Source: Rhizobiaceae bacterium (lineage in GTDB: Bacteria > Pseudomonadota > Alphaproteobacteria > Rhizobiales > Rhizobiaceae). Taken from it: a DNA stretch of 64,000 nt. Positions within the stretch are counted from its first letter, which is position 1. Each line of letters starts with the position of its first letter. Below the pieces are notes generated by a model, which made no database searches, was not told where the DNA came from, and saw nothing but the letters and a program-made list of their open reading frames with translations. Both the position numbers and the translations under genes were made by a program. The stretch is taken from positions 1-64,000 of the forward strand of contig JARGOX010000029.1 of NCBI GenBank assembly GCA_029233925.1, given 5' to 3'. Of the stretch, positions 18,074 through 27,299 are shown in pieces.

Positions 18074-18463
18074 TCATACCGGCACACCGACCTTGCGCAG
18101 AAGTTCGAACTGGACAGTGAAATTGCGCAGATTTTGCATCAGCGCAAGCGTATTGCCTTCGATCTTCAGATCACGGCGAAAACTCGCCGACCAGATGCCG
18201 TGAAACATCGGAGCCGGGATCGGCCGGGCAAATTCACGCCAGGTCTGCGGGCTGGCACGCAGGGCAAAATCATAGGCGTCCATGGGTGCGGGGTCGACAT
18301 TGATGCGATAGACCTTGCCATCGATCATCTCGACGATGACTTTGGCCGTCCCCATGTCCCACAGATAGGTACATGTGAAATATTTGGCCATTGCCCCTAT
18401 CGTCTGGTCACGATCCGACGCTTCGCTGAACCGTACGGCCCAGTCTCTCACGCTCATCACCAT
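18074..18463 (-). CDS. SCP2-like small protein, first gene of the lactone operon
   Basis: A 129-residue soluble protein. The pattern (MGTAKVIVEMIDGKVYRINV followed by a Trp-containing segment and a hydrophobic C-terminal helix) suggests an SCP2 sterol-carrier-like fold that binds lipophilic molecules; I make this call with moderate confidence. ATG 18463 is chosen because GGGGAG lies 7 nt upstream. It opens the operon, opposite the IclR regulator gene, and a lipid-binding protein here would suit a hydrophobic substrate such as a long-chain lactone. Confidence 0.6.
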   Translation of the reverse strand: MVMSVRDWAVRFSEASDRDQTIGAMAKYFTCTYLWDMGTAKVIVEMIDGKVYRINVDPAPMDAYDFALRASPQTWREFARPIPAPMFHGIWSASFRRDLKIEGNTLALMQNLRNFTVQFELLRKVGVPV

Positions 18464-18565
18464 AGAATTTCTCCCCGAAGCCACACTGCAATTTCCCGGA
18501 AGCCCTCCGGTGACCCACAGTGTGATCTGTACAGAACACGTTCGATACAACATGCATTGAAGGCA

Positions 18566-18581
18566 GTTCAATATACTGAAC
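18566..18581. promoter_or_regulatory. candidate IclR-type operator
   Basis: GTTCAATATACTGAAC is a 16-bp imperfect palindrome (7 of 8 pairs match) in the 204-bp divergent region between the operon and its regulator gene. A smaller related element, GAAC-AC-GTTC, lies at 18534-18543. Size, symmetry and position fit an IclR-family binding site controlling both directions. Binding itself is inferred. Confidence 0.5.
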
Positions 18582-18667
18582 ACATTTCCGTAGACAGAAC
18601 CTTAATCATTGGGTTAGATATCTGTCAAGAAAAACATAGATTCAGACTTCGGAATCCGGGAGAATTC

Positions 18668-19459
18668 ATGAAGCAGGAAGATGCCAAATCGAAATTGGTA
18701 CCAGCACTTGAACGCGGAACGCGAATCCTTGATCTGATTGCTCGTTCAAAGAGTTATCCGAGCCTGTCAGAGATTGCGCGGGAAATTGGTATCCCCAAGA
18801 GCAGTGCCCATACCCTGTGCAACACGTTGATCCAGCTTGAATTGCTGATACGCCGACCTGATCAGACGTTCCAGCTGGGTCCGCATGTCATGCGGTGGTC
18901 AAATGCCTTTACCCAGCAATCGGATGTGGCCACGGAATTTGCCGCCATGTGGGATCAGGAAACAGAATTCCCAGGCGCCACCATCACACTGTCCGTCCTT
19001 GATGGCGCGGAAGTGGTCTATATTGCCGCGCGCAACTCGGTCGTCAGCCACTCGCTGATCGATTTCAAGGCGGGAATGCGCCTCCCTGCAGCGTTCACTG
19101 CTACCGGCAAGGCATTTCTCAGTCATATGAGCGATTTTGAAGTGCGACGTATTTTTGCCAATGGCCTGCCTGAGCAACGCACACCCCATAGCGTTGCGTC
19201 TTTGGACGAACTCATTTCCGATCTGCAGTCCATCCGCAAGAATGGATATTCTTTTGACGACCAGCAAGTGGCCGAAGGCATCGTCTGCTACGGCGCCTCG
19301 GTCCTGGATTCGCGCAACAAGCCGATGGCCGGCATTGCCGTCAGCGTGCAGGCAGAGCAGGTTTCCGAAGCTGAAAAGAAACGGATCATATCCAATGTAC
19401 AGCGCATGGCAGCGCGGCTGTCGGTGCGGATGGGTGCCGATATGAAAAGGTCTGCATAG
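18668..19459 (+). CDS. IclR-family regulator (BlcR/AttJ-like)
   Basis: A 263-residue transcription factor. Residues about 14-75 form the winged helix-turn-helix (LSEIAREIGIPKSSAHTLC is the recognition region), and residues 85-255 form the IclR effector domain (GAEVVYIAARNS, AFTATGKAFLSHM, GIVCYGASVLD). ATG 18668 with GGGAG upstream is the natural start; the frame is open much further but overlaps the SCP2-like gene. It is divergent from the lactone operon with a palindrome between. In Agrobacterium the blcABC genes are repressed by the IclR protein BlcR, which responds to 4-hydroxybutyrate and succinate semialdehyde; the same logic is likely here. Confidence 0.88.
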   Translation: MKQEDAKSKLVPALERGTRILDLIARSKSYPSLSEIAREIGIPKSSAHTLCNTLIQLELLIRRPDQTFQLGPHVMRWSNAFTQQSDVATEFAAMWDQETEFPGATITLSVLDGAEVVYIAARNSVVSHSLIDFKAGMRLPAAFTATGKAFLSHMSDFEVRRIFANGLPEQRTPHSVASLDELISDLQSIRKNGYSFDDQQVAEGIVCYGASVLDSRNKPMAGIAVSVQAEQVSEAEKKRIISNVQRMAARLSVRMGADMKRSA

Positions 19460-19535
19460 GCAACATCAGACCCCGCCTATTCCTGCGCTGGATGAGTCAC
19501 TGGCCGGTACTGGCAGTCGACCATGCCGATCGTCT

Positions 19536-20255
19536 CTAATGCGCCTCCGGATCGAAGATATAGCCGATACCGCGGACCGTTTTGATGATCAGCGGCTTTT
19601 CCGGATTGACCTCCACCTTGCGCCTTATCCTTGATATGCGAATATCGATGCTTCTGTCGAAGGGATCCCAGGAACGATCATGGGCCTGCTCCAGCAATTG
19701 GTCGCGTGTCAGGGCCCTTCCCCGATTTTCCGCAAAAACCTTCAGCAGACTGAATTCCATGGCCGTCAGCGGCACTTCAACACCCTCATTGTTCATCAGT
19801 TTGGCAGCTTCGATATCCAGCAGGAATTCACCGAACCGGGCTGATGCGGTTTTGGACCTTTCGCCGGTTCGGCCCTGCCCGTCATTGTGACGGCGCAGAA
19901 CCGATTTGATGCGCGCTTCGAGTTCGCGCAAATCAACCGGTTTTCCCAGATAGTCATCCGCCCCCATTTCCAGGCCGATGATCCGGTCAACCACTTCACC
20001 GGCCGCCGTCAACATGATGACAGGCGTTTGATTGTCGACACGAAGCGACCTAAGGACAGACAGGCCGTCTTCACCCGGCATGTTGATATCCAGAATGATC
20101 AGTCCGATTTTTTTTGTTTCCAGAACCTCTCGCAACTGCTTGCCGCTGGAAGCCATGGAAACCATGAATCCGCGTTTCTTGAGATATTCCTGCAGCATTT
20201 CGCAGACATCGCGTTCGTCATCGCAAACCAGAATGCGCACGTCGCCGTTTTCCAT
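19536..20255 (-). CDS. OmpR-family response regulator
   Basis: A 239-residue two-component regulator: receiver domain (residues 6-120) with acidic pocket Asp12/Asp13, phospho-acceptor Asp56 in LIILDINMPG, Thr in LTAAG and Lys in GKPVD, followed by a winged-helix DNA-binding domain (about 140-235, with RDQLLEQAHDRSWDPFDRSIDIRISRIRRKV). It is the second gene of a pair; its ATG overlaps the kinase stop (TAATG), so the two are co-translated. Targets are unknown. It lies convergent to the IclR gene, but nothing ties it to the lactone operon. Confidence 0.93.
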   Translation of the reverse strand: MENGDVRILVCDDERDVCEMLQEYLKKRGFMVSMASSGKQLREVLETKKIGLIILDINMPGEDGLSVLRSLRVDNQTPVIMLTAAGEVVDRIIGLEMGADDYLGKPVDLRELEARIKSVLRRHNDGQGRTGERSKTASARFGEFLLDIEAAKLMNNEGVEVPLTAMEFSLLKVFAENRGRALTRDQLLEQAHDRSWDPFDRSIDIRISRIRRKVEVNPEKPLIIKTVRGIGYIFDPEAH

Positions 20256-22486
20256 TATTGTTCCCCCTGTTGCTGGCTGAGCAGCCCCTCAACCAATTGC
20301 CTGAGATCCGCCGGAGAAACCGGTTTTTCCAGATACGGTCGTTTTGATTCCTTCAGCAGGTGCTGTGATGCCGATCCCATCGTGTCTCCCGTCATGAATG
20401 CCAGCTTTTCAAGCAGGTCCGGGTAATCACACCGGATGGAATCATAAATTCCCCTTCCATCCACACCGGGCATGTTCAGGTCACTCAAAACAACATCGTA
20501 GCTGTTCTTTTTCAGCAGATTGAGGGCTTCAACACCGGTATTGACGACGTCAACATGATAGCCCTGTTTGGCAAGAATCATCGATGCCAATTCGCCCACT
20601 TCCACCTCATCATCAACGATCAGAATAGCGACATGGCCAGGCACCCGCACGGCCTTGGAGGTGGTTTGGTCTGCAGATTCGGTCGCCGAGGTCACCGGCA
20701 ATCTGATTCCGAACCGACTGCCATTCCTGTGGTCTGGATCAAGCCATATCTGACCTCCATGGGACAGGATGATACGATGACAAAAGGCCAGACCGATGCC
20801 GGTGCCATCGCCCACATCCTTGGTGGTGAAAAACGGTTCGAAAATCCGCGCCCTGATATTATCAGCAATGCCGGGACCATTATCGGTCACGAATATCTTG
20901 ATATAGTCACCCTCAGGGGTGGTTACGGTCGATACATCGATACGGTCGCCGACGCCGGCTTTGGTGATCGCATGTTCGGCATTGATAATCAGATTGATCA
21001 GCACCTGGGTAATCTGGTCGGCATCGGCAAGAATGCACGGAAGCTCCCCATCCAACACGCTGACGATCTCCAGCGCATCGCTGGTATGCCCGTAACCGGC
21101 CACGTCAACGGCCGTCTTGACGACGGCATTGATATCCGTGACTTCCATTTTCGTCGGTTGCTGGCGGGCCATTGCCAGAAAGGTCTTGACGATTTTTGCG
21201 CATCTTTCGGCCGCATCGCTGATTTTCTCGATCCGCTTGTGGATCTGTGGATCCTCGACATCTTCAAGCAGCATCATCGAATGACCAACGACAATGGTCA
21301 GTGGATTGTTGAGTTCGTGGGCCACGCCGGCCAGAAGCTCCCCCAGGGCCGACATTTTTTCATTCTGATAGAGAAGCTCGCGCTGATGTTCCAACTCGTC
21401 CTGCATGATCAGATCGTCAGTCAGGTCGCGGGTATTCGACACGATTACCTCCTGCCCCTGAAAGGAGATAAGGCGGGAAGAGACGGCGCCCCAGAATTTT
21501 TTGCCTGTGCCGTTCCTGAATTCAGCCCTGCGGTTTTTGACCCAGCCTTTTTCCCGCAATTCCCGGATGTATTTTTCACGCTCGGCAGGGTCGGCATAAT
21601 AGGACTTGGAACTGTCGACCGAACCAAAAAGGGCAGTGGATTCCGGGCTGACAAACAGCAATCTTCCAGTCTCCGCATCGGTCATCTGGATGGGTACGGG
21701 ACAGGCCTCCAGCACCTGACGGATCAAAGCATTGGCCTCCACCTGTGTGGTCAGGTCAATTGTCGTGGAGACAACCACATCCTCGCCCTTGAATTCCGTT
21801 ATGCGTCCCGAGATGGATGCAGGAAATTGCCGACCGGCCGCATTGACGAGGGTAACGCGATAATCATCAATGCCACCGTCGGCCAGCAGCGCGGTCAGAT
21901 AGTCGACGCGTTCCTCCGGAATGATGAAATATTCCTTGGCGAATTTTTTGTCGCCAAGCAGCTTGCGGGCGGCTTTGGAACGATAGATGACAGCACCATC
22001 GCTCATGCGCACCATGACGACGCTGGCCGGGTTGGATTCCAGTACGGTGGTAAAAAGCAATTCGCTGTCGCGTTCAACGGTCTCGGCCTGTTTGCGCAGC
22101 GTATTATCGGTTCCGGTGACGGCAAACCCGCCGGATTTTGTCGGATGCAGGGAAACCAGATAGCTTCTGCCGTCGCCAATTTCGAGTTCCAGATCCTGCA
22201 CATGGTCCAAAGTGTCGGAGAAATAGGCGGGAACCCATTCCTCCTTCTGGCCTGCGACATGAAAATGCATGCCGCGCCGCCCTGCCTCGCGCAGCAGGAT
22301 TTCCCAGTCGAGGCCGGGTTGCAACAACCCGGCGATGGGCCGGTTCATTTCCCTGTAGCGCCGGTTGAACAGAACCAGACAATTGTCCTCGTCAAAAAGC
22401 GCAAAGGCCTCCGCCAGGGATTCAATCGCATCGCGCAAAAGCGCATGGCCCTTGTCGTCGTCATCCCGATTGTTGTGTCTGGGCAT
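20255..22486 (-). CDS. hybrid PAS histidine kinase with C-terminal receiver
   Basis: About 743 residues from ATG 22486. No membrane helices are evident, so it is a cytosolic sensor. Three PAS-like units occupy roughly residues 10-370 (first containing [14 protein letters not shown]). The HisKA box is [11 protein letters not shown], the N box [10 protein letters not shown], and the G boxes DNGPGIA and [11 protein letters not shown] receiver domain closes the protein ([11 protein letters not shown], acceptor Asp in [10 protein letters not shown]). Start is uncertain: the frame is open to 22582 with in-frame ATGs at 22546 and 22537, none with a strong ribosome site. It overlaps the response regulator start by one base. 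The signal is unknown. Confidence 0.88.
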   Translation of the reverse strand: MPRHNNRDDDDKGHALLRDAIESLAEAFALFDEDNCLVLFNRRYREMNRPIAGLLQPGLDWEILLREAGRRGMHFHVAGQKEEWVPAYFSDTLDHVQDLELEIGDGRSYLVSLHPTKSGGFAVTGTDNTLRKQAETVERDSELLFTTVLESNPASVVMVRMSDGAVIYRSKAARKLLGDKKFAKEYFIIPEERVDYLTALLADGGIDDYRVTLVNAAGRQFPASISGRITEFKGEDVVVSTTIDLTTQVEANALIRQVLEACPVPIQMTDAETGRLLFVSPESTALFGSVDSSKSYYADPAEREKYIRELREKGWVKNRRAEFRNGTGKKFWGAVSSRLISFQGQEVIVSNTRDLTDDLIMQDELEHQRELLYQNEKMSALGELLAGVAHELNNPLTIVVGHSMMLLEDVEDPQIHKRIEKISDAAERCAKIVKTFLAMARQQPTKMEVTDINAVVKTAVDVAGYGHTSDALEIVSVLDGELPCILADADQITQVLINLIINAEHAITKAGVGDRIDVSTVTTPEGDYIKIFVTDNGPGIADNIRARIFEPFFTTKDVGDGTGIGLAFCHRIILSHGGQIWLDPDHRNGSRFGIRLPVTSATESADQTTSKAVRVPGHVAILIVDDEVEVGELASMILAKQGYHVDVVNTGVEALNLLKKNSYDVVLSDLNMPGVDGRGIYDSIRCDYPDLLEKLAFMTGDTMGSASQHLLKESKRPYLEKPVSPADLRQLVEGLLSQQQGEQ

Positions 22487-22897
22487 AGGTTTTCCAAACT
22501 CTGACAGGAACCCGGCATCGGTCTTTCGTGCCTGCATCAGGGCCATTTTCAGCTGCGCGAAAACACACAACGCAGCCCCCACGCAATTTCAATCAATACT
22601 ATCCTATGAACGTTTCAATCGGTTTTCAATCATCGCCCGATTTGTTTCAATTGTTTCAAATGGCGGCCTGTCCTGCCGATCCATGCCCCATCCGCAACCT
22701 GATCCAACTCCCGGCAGACCTTGCTCCGTGGCACTCATGGCTGTGGCAAAAACCAGAAAATTCCAACCGAAACAATTGAAACCCGAAGGGCTGGGCTGCG
22801 GCATCAGACTGAAACATGGCCCCCCTAGAACCGCATTCGTCGCAAGACACAAACACATCAGCAACAGCAACCAGAGACACAACAAAGGAACAGAACA
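22487..22897. other. divergent promoter region, kinase versus osmC
   Basis: About 410 bp between the kinase and osmC starts (less if the kinase begins upstream). The segment must hold promoters for both. AAGGAAC before ATG 22898 is the osmC ribosome site. A 222-codon minus-strand frame (22604-23269) overlaps osmC and is a shadow. No RNA element was recognised. Confidence 0.5.
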
Positions 22898-23479
22898 ATG
22901 ACAACCAATGTAATGGAAAAACCCGCAAAAACAGCCATGAATGGCGTGGATGTCCCGACCCTTCTGGCAACCATCGGTGCCGTAAAAGGGGCGCGTGAAT
23001 TGGCAAAATTCACATTCCGCGCCAAGGGAAACTGGGTCAACGGCACCCACAGCCGCGTCGGCGTGAAAGACTATTTTGGCGCCGGTGGCGAGCAGCAACG
23101 CACCCAGACATTGACGGTGGACGCAGACCATACGACGGTCCTGTGCGGAACCGACAAGGGACCGACACCGCCTGAACTCCTGCTGATGGCACTTTCCGCC
23201 TGCATTACAGCCGGCATCGGCAATATCGCTTCGGCGCGCCAGATCGAGATCAATTCCATCGAGGCCCACGTTGAAGGTGACATAGATGTCCAGGGCATTC
23301 TCGGTCTCGACGATCAGGTGCGCAATGGTTTCAATGACATCCGCGCAACATTCGCCATCAGCGGCAACGCCAGTGATGAGCAGCTGCGTGCAATTGTTGA
23401 ACAGTCCATCGCCCGCTCGGCAGTCTACGACATGCTGACCAATGGGGCACCGGTCAACATAGTGACCAAGGTCGCCTGA
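22898..23479 (+). CDS. OsmC-family peroxidase-like protein
   Basis: A 193-residue cytosolic OsmC/Ohr-superfamily protein. The two redox cysteines are Cys83 (VLCGTDKGPTPPELLL) and Cys102 (ALSACITAG) within the family motif. Such proteins reduce organic or fatty-acid hydroperoxides with thiol cofactors. An N-terminal tail of about 35 residues is longer than in the shortest members. A strong hairpin follows the stop, so it is likely a single-gene unit with its own promoter. Confidence 0.9.
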   Translation: MTTNVMEKPAKTAMNGVDVPTLLATIGAVKGARELAKFTFRAKGNWVNGTHSRVGVKDYFGAGGEQQRTQTLTVDADHTTVLCGTDKGPTPPELLLMALSACITAGIGNIASARQIEINSIEAHVEGDIDVQGILGLDDQVRNGFNDIRATFAISGNASDEQLRAIVEQSIARSAVYDMLTNGAPVNIVTKVA

Positions 23480-23489
23480 ACCAATGTGA

Positions 23490-23514
23490 AGGCGGACGCT
23501 TTCAGCGTCCGCCT
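23490..23514 (+). terminator. hairpin terminator after osmC
   Basis: AGGCGGACGCT and AGCGTCCGCCT form a perfect 11-bp stem with the 3-nt loop TTC, 10 nt after the osmC stop. The T tract downstream is weak, so termination may be partial. Confidence 0.7.
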
Positions 23515-23546
23515 CAATCCATTCCTATCATTTACGGAGAAATGTC

Positions 23547-24824
23547 GTGTCTTCTCGCACAGACGTCATCATCATTGGGGCCGGTCAGGCCGGTCTGGCC
23601 ATGAGCCGCTGCCTGACTGAAATGGGCATCGACCATGTCCTGCTCGAGCGCGGTCAGGTCGGCGAACGCTGGCGGTCCGAAAGATGGGATTCGCTGCGCC
23701 TTCTGACACCAAACTGGATGACCCGGCTGCCGCATTGCCCCAGCCATGGTCAGAATCCGCAAGGCTTCATGCGAAGCAGGCATTTCGTGCAGTTTCTGGA
23801 GGACTATCGCCTGTCTTTTGCCGCACCTGTGCAGTCGCAAACCCGTGTAGTTTCCGTCACATTGCAGGGCAATGGTTACCTGGTCGAGACGGATCGGGGC
23901 GATTGGCAGGCCAGGTCCGTCATCATTGCAACCGGCACCTGCGACAGACCCTTCATATCGCAGATGGCCGGCCATCTGTCAGAGCACATTCACCAGATCA
24001 CACCGGGCCAATACCGCCGGGCCAATCTGCTGCCGGTCGGCAAGGTACTGGTTGTTGGCGCCTCGGCGACAGGCATTCAGCTGGCCGAAGAAATTCATCG
24101 CTCGGGGCGCGACGTCACCATTGCCGTCGGGCGCCATGTGCCCGTACCACGCCACTACCGTGGCCGCGACATCATGGAATGGCTCGACCTGTGCGGTTTC
24201 CTCAGGGATCTGCGCAAGAGCGACGCTGACCCGCACGCAATGATCCGCCAGCCTTCCTTGCAGCTGATCGGCAACCTGGAGGGCCGCTCCATTGATCTCC
24301 AGCTGCTTCAGCAACAGGGCGTGAGGATCGTCGGACGCGCCACAGGCGCCAGTGAGGATGCCATGCAATTTGCAATGGACATCAAAGCTGAATGCAGGGC
24401 GGCTCGTGAGCGCCGAAACCGCCTTTTGGCGCGCATTGATGCCTATGTGGCAAGTAACGACATTAACGCGCCAGAGGAAGCGGATGCCCGAAGGGCAGCC
24501 ACCCCCGTTGCCAGGCCAGTCGGAACAATCAATCTGAGACAGGAGGGCATCCGCACAATTGTCTGGGCGACCGGATATCGGCGCGAATACCCCTGGCTGA
24601 AAGTGCCGGTGGTCAGCAGTTTGGGTGAAATCGAAAACCATGGCGGAGAGACACCCTCGCCGGGTCTCTTCACACTCGGTCTGCCCTTCATGCGTCATCG
24701 GGCATCGACCTTCATTGATGGCGTGGGTCGCGATGCTGAATATCTGGCAACCCGGATCGCCGCGCATGTGCATCAAGCGGCGCCAAGGGCTTCGTTTGCA
24801 GCGCTGGCCGCACTGGCCGCATGA
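23547..24824 (+). CDS. FAD/NAD(P)-binding flavoprotein monooxygenase
   Basis: A 425-residue CzcO-like flavoprotein. The FAD-binding motif is GAGQAG (residues 12-17), a second Rossmann motif GASATGIQLAEE (about 172) binds NAD(P)H, and WATGYR is the conserved late motif. Proteins of this group hydroxylate or oxidise small organics or act as putative flavin oxidoreductases. GTG 23547 is preferred as the start with GGAGA upstream. It precedes metA by 24 nt and may be co-transcribed with it, which could hint at sulfur chemistry, but that link is weak. Confidence 0.88.
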   Translation: MSSRTDVIIIGAGQAGLAMSRCLTEMGIDHVLLERGQVGERWRSERWDSLRLLTPNWMTRLPHCPSHGQNPQGFMRSRHFVQFLEDYRLSFAAPVQSQTRVVSVTLQGNGYLVETDRGDWQARSVIIATGTCDRPFISQMAGHLSEHIHQITPGQYRRANLLPVGKVLVVGASATGIQLAEEIHRSGRDVTIAVGRHVPVPRHYRGRDIMEWLDLCGFLRDLRKSDADPHAMIRQPSLQLIGNLEGRSIDLQLLQQQGVRIVGRATGASEDAMQFAMDIKAECRAARERRNRLLARIDAYVASNDINAPEEADARRAATPVARPVGTINLRQEGIRTIVWATGYRREYPWLKVPVVSSLGEIENHGGETPSPGLFTLGLPFMRHRASTFIDGVGRDAEYLATRIAAHVHQAAPRASFAALAALAA

Positions 24825-24848
24825 GAATATGAGAGAGAGGCTGAATCA

Positions 24849-25766
24849 ATGAGCGTCTTTATACCAAAAGGCTTTGCCAGGATGCAGGATCTGCTGAGCG
24901 AAGGTTGTTGCCTGATTACCGGCAAGTCCGATCGCGCCCTGCGCATTGGCCTGCTGAACCTGATGCCGGAGAAAAAAATTGCCGAGCGGCAATTTGCCCG
25001 CATGCTCAGCGCCAGCCCGCTTGACACACAATTGCTGCCGTTGAAATTGGCTTCACACGCACCACGTCATTGTGAAACGGCCTACATGGACAATGTCTAC
25101 CAACTGGCAACAGGGGAAAAGGTCGCCAGCCTTGATGGCCTGATCATCACCGGCGCGCCGGTCGAGCATCTGGACTTTGCCGAAGTCGATTACTGGCGTG
25201 AACTGTCGGGCCTGCTGGATAGCCTGAAGGTCTTGGATGTACAAACATTGTTCATTTGCTGGGCGGCACAGGCGGCGCTCTATCGCTATTACGGGATTGC
25301 CAAGCATCGGCTTGCCCAAAAGGCCTTCGGCGTATTCCCGCAATATGTCTTTGAACCCGGCTGCGATCTTGTGGCCGGCATCGACAGAAAATTCCCGACG
25401 CCGGTTTCCCGGCACACAACAACACATACAATGGATATCCTGCAGCACAGGCCCCTGCGTCTGGTTGCCGGTTCGCACCAGTCCGGCCCTGCCCTCATTG
25501 ATGATCGCGATACCAACAGCACCTATATGTTCAATCATCTGGAATATGAGTCTGATACGCTGCAGCAGGAATATCTTCGGGATCTGCGCAAGCAGGACGC
25601 GATGGTCGCGCAGCCAGACAAAAAAAGGCTTGCACCTCCCGCCAGCATCGACGAACGATCGTGGGAGCCATCAGCCCGGCGGTTTTTCGTAAACTGGCTG
25701 GCACGCATGGGCGACAGGAATGAGCGTAGAAAAACCAGAGCGCCCAGTCTTGAAACGGCGGCCTGA
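24849..25766 (+). CDS. metA: homoserine O-acyltransferase (MetA family)
   Basis: A 305-residue enzyme that activates the hydroxyl of homoserine for methionine synthesis. The catalytic triad residues are visible: Cys137 (FICWAAQAAL), His230 and Glu232 (FNHLEYE). The residue that sets acyl-CoA choice, Gly in E. coli MetA (GAPLG) and Glu in acetyl-CoA-using members (GAPVE or GAPIE), is Glu106 here (GAPVEHLDF). This predicts O-acetyl- rather than O-succinylhomoserine as product. Length is normal. ATG 24849 is 24 nt after the flavoprotein stop. No SAM riboswitch fits in the short gap. Confidence 0.93.
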   Translation: MSVFIPKGFARMQDLLSEGCCLITGKSDRALRIGLLNLMPEKKIAERQFARMLSASPLDTQLLPLKLASHAPRHCETAYMDNVYQLATGEKVASLDGLIITGAPVEHLDFAEVDYWRELSGLLDSLKVLDVQTLFICWAAQAALYRYYGIAKHRLAQKAFGVFPQYVFEPGCDLVAGIDRKFPTPVSRHTTTHTMDILQHRPLRLVAGSHQSGPALIDDRDTNSTYMFNHLEYESDTLQQEYLRDLRKQDAMVAQPDKKRLAPPASIDERSWEPSARRFFVNWLARMGDRNERRKTRAPSLETAA

Positions 25767-25790
25767 TGGACGTGCTCAACGATTGAATTG

Positions 25791-25819
25791 TTGACACCCA
25801 TTTTAAGACCGCGTTTGAT
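25791..25819 (+). promoter_or_regulatory. predicted promoter of the globin-cyclase pair
   Basis: TTGACA (25791-25796) is a perfect -35 box, 17 nt before TTTGAT (25814-25819), a four-of-six match to the -10 box. It sits about 58 bp before the globin start in the gap after metA. This is a sequence prediction only. Confidence 0.5.
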
Positions 25820-25876
25820 TGCAAACCTGTTGCTATGGTCTGATTCAGCCATTTATCCCGTCGGAAGGGTTCCGGT

Positions 25877-26239
25877 ATGATGTCCGAAAGAACATTGTTT
25901 GAAAAATATGGCGGCTTTTCCAAAGTCAGCAAAATCGTCATGGCCTTTTATGACACATTGCTGGACAGCGATGATATCGGCCCGTTTTTTGATGACATAG
26001 ACATGTCCAGGATGGTCGACCACCAGACCAAATTCATCTCGTCGGTGCTTGGTGGTCCGGCATCCTACAGCGACAATCAGCTCCGTCAGTTCCATACGCA
26101 CCTGAAAATCGAGGATGCGCATTTCAATGAGCTGAAAACGGTTCTGGAAGCAACGCTGGTGGACCACGGATTTGATCCGGACGACATATTGGCGGTTATG
26201 CAAGCCATTGAAACCCGTCGAAATCTGGTTGTGGGGTAG
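25877..26239 (+). CDS. group 1 truncated haemoglobin
   Basis: A 120-residue globin of the 2-on-2 type. It has the B-helix Tyr25 (VMAFYDTLL), the conserved LGG-P turn (SVLGGPASYS, residues 56-65) and proximal His73 in the F-helix region (LRQFHTHLKI). Truncated globins bind oxygen or nitric oxide; this group is involved in NO detoxification or gas sensing. The PAS-cyclase gene begins 4 nt after its stop, so the two are almost certainly one operon. A gas-sensing function feeding the cyclase is a reasonable inference. Confidence 0.9.
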   Translation: MMSERTLFEKYGGFSKVSKIVMAFYDTLLDSDDIGPFFDDIDMSRMVDHQTKFISSVLGGPASYSDNQLRQFHTHLKIEDAHFNELKTVLEATLVDHGFDPDDILAVMQAIETRRNLVVG

Positions 26240-26243
26240 CATC

Positions 26244-27299
26244 ATGTCAATCGAGGCCATCAACGAACAGCTTCTGCGTGCCATCGGTGTGGGCGTTGCC
26301 CTGCTCGATCGCAAGACGCTGAAATTCAATTTTCACAATGACACATTCGAGGAATGGTTCGGAAACCCGGATGAAACCACCACGCTGCAGGACATGTTTG
26401 CCGAACTGGATATCGACGAACTCAATGCGGGCCTGAGAGAAAACCGCCGCTTTACCACGGAAACGAAATTCAAGAAAAAGCGCCGCACCATGGTCATTGC
26501 GCTGGATTTCACCGCCGCCCATGAGAAGCAGCGGGAAATTGCCGTGCTCGTCTGTCAGAACATCACCCGCATTCGCGAACTGGAATCGATGATAGATTCC
26601 TATTCCACCATGGTGGAACGCAATACCAGGGAGATAAAGCGCGAAAAGGAACAGGTGGAAAAACTGCTGCTCAACCTGATGCCGCGATCCGTCTATGAAG
26701 AATACAAGACCTTTGGCGTCGTCACGCCGCAGCTCTATGACCCGGTTTCCGTTCTCATGCTTGATTTCATAGGGTTTTCCGAAAAGGTCACAACTCTTGA
26801 TCCGGGTGTCACCGTCACCGAGCTCAACGATATCTACAGCGCATTTGACCGGATCGGCGAGCAATTCGGTTGCGAACGGATCAAGACCGTTGGCGATGCC
26901 TATGTCACTGTGGCGGGCGTTCCCGACCCGACGCCCGACCACGCAAAGTCCGTCGCCAATGCGGCCATTCGGTTTGTGCGCTACCTGGAGCGCCGCAATG
27001 CCAGCCATCCCCATCAATGGCAATGCCGCATCGGTCTGGCAACCGGATCGGTGATCGGGTCCGTCGTCGGAATCCAGAAATATGTCTACGACATTTTCGG
27101 CCCGGCCGTTCATCTGGCAACACAATTGCAGAATTTCTCCAGTCCGATGGAGATCAGCGTACAGGACGAAATGGCCCGCTCCCTGAATGATCTGTTCGAA
27201 ATGACCGATCAGGGCGCCAGAATGATACCGGGCTTTTCCGAACAGCCGGTCTGGCGCCTGCTCGACAATCGCAAAACGCCTGCAGGTCGCGCCGTTTAA
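26244..27299 (+). CDS. PAS-linked class III nucleotide cyclase with altered active site
   Basis: A 351-residue soluble protein: PAS-like domain (about 5-110), coiled-coil signalling helix (112-145), the LLLNLMP linker, and a class III cyclase domain (165-345). Metal ligands Asp174 (LMLDFIGFS) and Asp218 (KTVGDAY) are present. Base-selecting residues Lys214 and Asp283 predict ATP, hence cAMP. But the transition-state Asn and Arg in the G-D-x-V-N-x-A-x-R motif are His290 and Gln294 (GPAVHLATQ), so it may be weakly active, mechanistically unusual, or regulatory. ATG 26244 with GTGGGG upstream is the start. Coupled to the globin gene. Confidence 0.87.
   Translation: MSIEAINEQLLRAIGVGVALLDRKTLKFNFHNDTFEEWFGNPDETTTLQDMFAELDIDELNAGLRENRRFTTETKFKKKRRTMVIALDFTAAHEKQREIAVLVCQNITRIRELESMIDSYSTMVERNTREIKREKEQVEKLLLNLMPRSVYEEYKTFGVVTPQLYDPVSVLMLDFIGFSEKVTTLDPGVTVTELNDIYSAFDRIGEQFGCERIKTVGDAYVTVAGVPDPTPDHAKSVANAAIRFVRYLERRNASHPHQWQCRIGLATGSVIGSVVGIQKYVYDIFGPAVHLATQLQNFSSPMEISVQDEMARSLNDLFEMTDQGARMIPGFSEQPVWRLLDNRKTPAGRAV

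Noticed and set aside
20555-22504. 649-codon plus frame across the kinase
   Set aside because: Antisense to the histidine kinase, which has complete motifs; long antisense frames are common in GC-rich coding DNA.
22604-23269. 221-codon minus frame over osmC
   Set aside because: Shadow of the well-supported OsmC gene on the other strand.
24825-24848. SAM-II riboswitch before metA
   Set aside because: Alphaproteobacterial metA often has one, but the gap is only 24 nt.
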